Origin: UBA1067 sp963661055
GTDB lineage: Bacteria > Verrucomicrobiota > Kiritimatiellia > RFP12 > UBA1067
DNA: 8,650 bases
Direction: 5' to 3'
NCBI GenBank assembly: GCA_963661055.1
Contig: CAVLAC010000089.1
Location: 1-8,650, forward strand
The position numbers and the translations under genes were made by a program. The notes under the pieces were generated by a model, which saw only the letters and a list, made by a program, of their open reading frames with translations, did no database searches and had not been told where the DNA came from. Of this stretch, positions 5,551 to 8,650 are shown in pieces. Each line of letters opens with the position of its first letter. The first letter of the stretch is position 1.

Positions 5551-6940
5551 AGGTTTTTCTAATGCGTTTCGGATTCCCGAGTTGCGCAAAAAGATTCTGA
5601 TTACACTCGGACTCGTGTTCGTGTGTCGTCTGATTTCGCAGGTTCCGACCCCGGGTGTGGACTGGACGGTTCTGAATGGTATCATCAGCAGCTTCAAAGA
5701 AAGCTCGCAGGGTGGACTTCTGGACTGGTTTGAGGTCTTCACGGGCGGTGCGCTTGGGCAGTGCGCAATTGGCTTCCTTTCAATCTGGCCCTACATCTCG
5801 GCGCAGATCGTGATTCAGCTTCTTTCTTCCGTCATCCCCGTTCTTGAGAAGATGAAGAAGGATGGTGAGTCGGGTCGCCAACAGCTCGCTCAAATCACGC
5901 GTTATTTGACGATTGTGCTCTGCGTGGTGCAGGCGTGGGGTATCGCGACGGCGCTCTCGCATCCAGCGGCGCTCGGCATTGCGCTTCCTGAAGGGCAGTC
6001 CATCGTGGTTAACCCGGGTCTTGGCTTCAACTTGATGACGGTTGTGGGTATGACGACCGCGTCACTTTTCGTGATGTGGATTGCTGACCAGATTACGACC
6101 TTCGGCATTGGCAATGGCGCTTCGCTCATCATTATGATTAACATCACCTCGCGGTTGCCCTCGGCACTCTTTGCCGCGTGGGAACGTTACTTCGGTGTGA
6201 ATGGCGCGGCGGGCACGGCGCAGGCGGGCTATGCGGAACTCGTAATCCTCGTCCTCTTCTTCTTGCTCGTCGTGATGGGCACGGTTATGTTGACGCAGGG
6301 CGTCCGTAAGGTGACGATTCACTCGACGCGGCGTTCGGTCGTCGGCGGTAATAGCTACGGTATGCAGCAGACCTTTATGCCACTGCGCGTCAACTACACG
6401 GGCGTTATGCCAATCATCTTTGCTCAGCCGCTTATCCAGATTCCGTCCGCGATTATTTTGAAGTTCACGAATTCGGCGGATACAGGCTTCCGCGGCGCAC
6501 TCTATCGTTTCGCGCATGAGCTTTCGGAGATGTCGACTTTGCACCTCTGTGTTTACGCGGGTCTCATTCTCTTCTTCACCTTCTTCTGGGTTGCCACGCA
6601 GTTCAATGCGGTGGATATCTCTGAGAACTTGAAGAAGGATGGTAGTTACCTGCCTGGCATTCGCCCAGGTCGTAGCACGGCGGAGTATTTGGACGCGCTT
6701 ATGACGAAGATTACGCTCATCGGTGGTGTCGGACTCCTCGTCGTCGCCTTGATCCCGATGTTGCTAATGGGTGGCTTGAACATCCCGTGGGCAATTGCGA
6801 GCTTCTTTGGTGGCACATCGCTCCTCATTATTGTCGGTGTCGCGCTCGATACGCTGCGCATTATGGAATCCCATTTGCTGGTGCGCAAGTATGAGGGCTT
6901 CTTGAGCCACGGCTCCTTGCGCGGACGCGGCGGTGTTTAA
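5537..6940 (+). CDS. secY: Preprotein translocase subunit SecY
   Basis: Channel subunit of the inner-membrane SecYEG translocon, which moves unfolded preproteins across and inserts membrane proteins. The 467-residue product is full length, with about ten hydrophobic segments. Landmarks: cytosolic N terminus FRIPELRKKILIT, GPSY-like plug and TM2 region (FLSIWPYISAQIVIQLL), GESGRQQLAQITRYLT, IGNG (191-194) in TTFGIGNGASLII, the C4 loop with RSVVGG..YG, PLRVNYTGVMPIIFA, the C5 loop LKKDGSYLPGIRPG (PGIRPG at 373-378) and a C terminus with DTLRIMESHLL..YEGFL and a basic tail. This is the housekeeping type, not accessory SecY2. Start: aaggag 10 nt before ATG 5537; ATG 5543 is the alternative. Unusually, its neighbours are metY and a GtrA gene rather than rplO, adk or map. 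Confidence 0.97.
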   Translation: MSMAKGFSNAFRIPELRKKILITLGLVFVCRLISQVPTPGVDWTVLNGIISSFKESSQGGLLDWFEVFTGGALGQCAIGFLSIWPYISAQIVIQLLSSVIPVLEKMKKDGESGRQQLAQITRYLTIVLCVVQAWGIATALSHPAALGIALPEGQSIVVNPGLGFNLMTVVGMTTASLFVMWIADQITTFGIGNGASLIIMINITSRLPSALFAAWERYFGVNGAAGTAQAGYAELVILVLFFLLVVMGTVMLTQGVRKVTIHSTRRSVVGGNSYGMQQTFMPLRVNYTGVMPIIFAQPLIQIPSAIILKFTNSADTGFRGALYRFAHELSEMSTLHLCVYAGLILFFTFFWVATQFNAVDISENLKKDGSYLPGIRPGRSTAEYLDALMTKITLIGGVGLLVVALIPMLLMGGLNIPWAIASFFGGTSLLIIVGVALDTLRIMESHLLVRKYEGFLSHGSLRGRGGV

Positions 6941-7431
6941 TGTTTAAACTCCGTCACTATCTCTCGCACGAGGTTAGTGCCTCGGCGCAATTCGTAAAGT
7001 ACGCTCTTGTGGGCGTACTTTCGACTTTGATTCAGGTAGTGGCGTTCTATGTTCTCGCGGCAACGGTGCTGCGCTGTTTGAAGGCGGACGATTGGGCGGT
7101 GAGGCTTCTCGGGCTCCCCGCCGCTGATGTCGGGGACGCGCAGCGCGCCATTTTCTTCTTTGTGGCGACGGCGCTCGCGTTTCTCGTCTCGAATCTCTTT
7201 TGTTGGCTCTTTAATCGTCTTTTTGTATTTACGCCTGGTCGCCACGCGTGGTATGTCGAGCTCGCGCTTTTCGTTGGTGTCTCGGCTCTCGCGATGGTAC
7301 TTGCCGCGCTCGTGGGCTCGTGGCTGATTTCGTCCTTCGGGATTATGACCACCCTCGCGGCAATGACGCAGATTATCTTCTCATTTGCACTTAACTATCT
7401 CGCGCGGCGCTTTTTCATCTTCAAGGGCTAA
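6940..7431 (+). CDS. GtrA-family membrane protein
   Basis: A 163-residue, four-helix inner-membrane protein of the GtrA/DPMS family. Family members are linked to flipping or handling polyprenyl-phosphate-linked sugars for cell-surface glycans. Signature parts: FVKYALVGVLST (18-29) leading into TM1, the TM2 end with NLFCWLFNRLFVF, helices at about 105-128 and 133-153, and the C-terminal NYLARRFFIFKG. The TM1-TM2 loop is longer than usual (about residues 46-70), making the protein larger than typical 120-140 residue members. ATG overlaps the secY stop by 1 nt (TAATG), so translation is coupled to secY. No glycosyltransferase is adjacent, so its sugar substrate cannot be inferred. Confidence 0.88.
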   Translation: MFKLRHYLSHEVSASAQFVKYALVGVLSTLIQVVAFYVLAATVLRCLKADDWAVRLLGLPAADVGDAQRAIFFFVATALAFLVSNLFCWLFNRLFVFTPGRHAWYVELALFVGVSALAMVLAALVGSWLISSFGIMTTLAAMTQIIFSFALNYLARRFFIFKG

Positions 7432-7434
7432 GCT

Positions 7435-8223
7435 ATGAAATACGCCATAATGAGTGATGTGCACGCGAATCCAGCCGCGCTCAAAACGGTCCTTGCGGAC
7501 GCCCACAGCCTTGGATGCGAGAAGTTCATCCTCTTAGGTGATATCACGGGCTACGGATACGATGTTCGGGGTGCTCTCAAGATTGTGCGCAAGGAGTTTG
7601 ATGTCGTCCTTATGGGCAATCACGATTCCGCGTGTGTCGGGCTCGAGCCGCCGTGGGAAGCGATTATGATTGCCAACTATGACCTCGACCGTGAACAGCG
7701 GCGAATCTTGACGCGGGATGAGGTAGATTGGCTTCGGGAGCTGCCGTATTCGTATACGGCGGATGACGCGGAATTCGTGCACGGCGACTTTGTGAACCCA
7801 AAGAAGTGGAACTATATCCTGACTTGTGAATCGGCGGTGCAGAACTTTCTCTGCACAACCGAGCGGCTTATGTTCTGTGGGCACACCCACCACGCGGCAA
7901 TTTGGGAGCAGACGAAGAAGGGGGAGTTCCGTTCGAATGAGGAGGCGTTCTTCGAGACGCACGCCGCTAAGCCCGATTGCTTTACTTTCACACCCAAGAA
8001 AGATAGCCGTTATATCATCAATGTCGGCAGCGTGGGGTATCCGCGCAACGACCTCTGCATGACTTACGGCATTTGGGATACAGCGACGGACGAAGTATCC
8101 ATCCGCCGCTTGCCCTTTGATTTCAAAGGCTATATAACCTCGCTTGTCGCGAACAGTGTCGCCATCCCTCATTGGCTCGAGCCCATCTTACTCGCCCTCG
8201 CGAAGAAGCTCAAACGCCAGTAG
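7435..8223 (+). CDS. Calcineurin-like metallophosphoesterase
   Basis: A 262-residue soluble phosphoesterase with the full dinuclear-metal motif set: SDVHAN (Asp8, His10), GDITGYG (Asp36), GNHD (Asn62-Asp64), VHGD (His116), GHTHH (His150, His152) and NVGSVGYPR (196-204). The GD..GYG and NVGSVG..R motifs place it near the YfcE/MJ0936-type and diadenosine-tetraphosphatase-like group. The substrate cannot be told from sequence; phosphodiester or nucleotide phosphate hydrolysis is the family expectation. It is longer than the roughly 160-residue YfcE core, because of a segment between GNHD and VHGD and a C-terminal extension with a basic end (AKKLKRQ). It starts 3 nt after the GtrA-family stop with no clear Shine-Dalgarno sequence, which points to coupling. 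Last gene of the secY unit; a terminator hairpin overlaps its stop codon. Confidence 0.92.
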   Translation: MKYAIMSDVHANPAALKTVLADAHSLGCEKFILLGDITGYGYDVRGALKIVRKEFDVVLMGNHDSACVGLEPPWEAIMIANYDLDREQRRILTRDEVDWLRELPYSYTADDAEFVHGDFVNPKKWNYILTCESAVQNFLCTTERLMFCGHTHHAAIWEQTKKGEFRSNEEAFFETHAAKPDCFTFTPKKDSRYIINVGSVGYPRNDLCMTYGIWDTATDEVSIRRLPFDFKGYITSLVANSVAIPHWLEPILLALAKKLKRQ

Positions 8224-8257
8224 GGCGGGCGACACCCGCACGAGCCGCCCTCAATTT
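8222..8257 (+). terminator. Intrinsic terminator of the secY unit
   Basis: A 7-bp GC-rich stem, agggcgg (8222-8228) with ccgccct (8245-8251), is followed by caattttt and pyrimidines. The 5' arm overlaps the TAG stop at 8221-8223. An inner hairpin gcggg/cccgc (8225-8229 and 8235-8239) would compete with the long stem. This is the only strong + strand terminator in the window. Confidence 0.6.
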
Positions 8258-8258
8258 T

Positions 8259-8288
8259 TCTCTGCGAACTCTGCGTCTCTGCGTGAGA
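8259..8288 (+). repeat. Dispersed 30-bp CTCTGCG-type element, copy 2
   Basis: It begins tctctgcgaactctgcg and ends gcgtgaga, with 24 of 30 positions identical to 111-140 in the same orientation. It contains three internal ctctgcg words. As in copy 1, it follows a GC-rich hairpin by 7-8 nt and precedes a G-rich stretch (8294-8308). Role unknown. Confidence 0.6.
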
Positions 8289-8401
8289 AATTTGCGGGGT
8301 GGAAGGGGTTCTGTCCCATACCTTTAGGTGGTGGGTTGTTTATACTTATGGGCTTTGAAGCGGGTTGTGCTTTTGAAGGATTTGGGCGAAATTTTAGGGT
8401 G
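8289..8401. other. Non-coding spacer
   Basis: After the G-rich part of the module (8294-8308) I see no gene or RNA. A TATACT-like hexamer at 8341-8346 lacks a -35. The word ttagggtgtta at 8394-8404 is the reverse complement of taacaccctaa at 388-398, where aacaccct also occurs twice (377-384 and 389-396). A + strand frame running from inside the phosphoesterase gene to 8428 is open but resembles no protein. Confidence 0.4.
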
Positions 8402-8577
8402 TTAGGAGGGCGATTTTCGTCGCTCTAGAGACCCACGATTTTTTGTCTAGAGACCTACGATCTTTGGTCTAGAGAGCGACGATCGTCGCTGGCGCGACCA
8501 AAATTTGTCGCTGGCGCGACCAAAATTTGTCGCTGGCGCGACAAAAATTCGTAAGCCAGTGGCTTTTGGAAGGGGGT
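8402..8577. repeat. 22-bp periodic array (8 units, switching motif)
   Basis: Units start at 8402, 8424, 8446, 8468, 8490, 8512, 8534 and 8556, exactly 22 bp apart. Three units begin tctagag (8424, 8446, 8468), with cgat at the same offset (8436, 8458, 8480). The next three begin tggcgcg; units 8490 and 8512 are identical over all 22 bases, and unit 8534 differs at five. The unit at 8468 is a hybrid: tctagag on the left and gtcgc on the right, like the following group. Dyads lie on the lattice: gtcgc/gcgac around tggc at the later unit borders, aagcca/tggctt at 8554-8566, and a perfect 16-bp palindrome at 8475-8490. The first and last units are degenerate. Confidence 0.85.
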
Positions 8578-8580
8578 TTA

Positions 8581-8626
8581 GAGACAAAAACAAAGACTGG
8601 GACGAAGCATATGCCTTATCCCAGTC
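8581..8626 (-). terminator. Intrinsic terminator on the minus strand
   Basis: Read on the minus strand: an 8-bp stem gactggga/tcccagtc (8626-8619 with 8602-8595), with an inner self-complementary gcatatgc (8614-8607), followed by tttgtttttgtc (8594-8583). That is a canonical intrinsic terminator. It would end a leftward gene lying beyond the right edge, making it convergent with the secY unit. Read on the + strand there is no T-tract. Confidence 0.65.
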
Positions 8627-8630
8627 AGCG

Positions 8631-8650
8631 TTATTAGTAGGTATCTAGAC
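8631..8650 (-). CDS. Possible C-terminal tip of a convergent gene
   Basis: On the minus strand one frame ends L-D-T-Y followed by tandem TAA TAA (8636-8631), 4 nt before the terminator stem. That is where a gene end would be expected, but only four codons are visible. No family can be named. Confidence 0.2.

Noticed and set aside
4642..5742. Minus-strand open frame of 366 codons opposite metY and secY
   Set aside because: Crosses two clear genes and a promoter, has no recognisable domain, and has the composition of an antisense shadow.
8144..8428. + strand open frame running from the phosphoesterase gene into the 3' spacer
   Set aside because: Starts inside a clear gene in another frame, reads through a terminator and a repeat element, and matches no family.
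8595..8626. tRNA or other structured RNA at the right end
   Set aside because: Only one hairpin with a T-tract on the minus strand; a terminator explains it fully.

Overview
The window looks like a chromosomal segment from a moderately GC-rich Gram-negative-type bacterium. The PVC-like style of SecY (GIRPG loop, DTL...ES...L C-terminal helix, R-rich tail), a secreted LA_2272-type surface-repeat protein, and the DUF1015 and DUF2062 genes suggest a gut or anaerobic member of the Verrucomicrobiota/Kiritimatiellota group. That placement is inference from protein style; no 16S gene is present. All recognisable complete genes are on the + strand, and there is no mobile element, CRISPR array or RNA gene.

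Layout. 1-572 is non-coding: a GC-rich hairpin, a 30-bp CTCTGCG-type dispersed element, a seven-unit 22-bp periodic palindromic array, and the icd promoter region. 573-1796 is NADP-isocitrate dehydrogenase, apparently read from a leaderless mRNA. A strong sigma-70-like promoter (1815-1843) then drives a tightly packed four-gene unit: secreted LA_2272-type repeat protein, DUF1015 protein, DUF2062 membrane protein and O-acetylhomoserine sulfhydrylase (metY). A second strong promoter (5475-5503) drives secY, a GtrA-family membrane protein and a calcineurin-like phosphoesterase, with junctions of 1 nt overlap and 3 nt gap, ending at an intrinsic terminator. 8224-8650 is again non-coding. It repeats the order of elements seen at the left end (hairpin, 30-bp element, G-rich stretch, 22-bp periodic array) and ends with a minus-strand terminator for a gene beyond the right edge.

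The genes are mostly housekeeping: the TCA cycle (icd), sulfur assimilation into homocysteine/methionine (metY) and protein export (secY). The secreted repeat protein would be a client of the SecY translocon. The unusual part is the intergenic DNA. Two arrays with unrelated sequence share an exact 22-bp period, and each lies downstream of the same composite module. Other points worth noting are secY sitting outside a ribosomal-protein operon and promoters placed so close to ATG codons that leaderless transcripts are expected.
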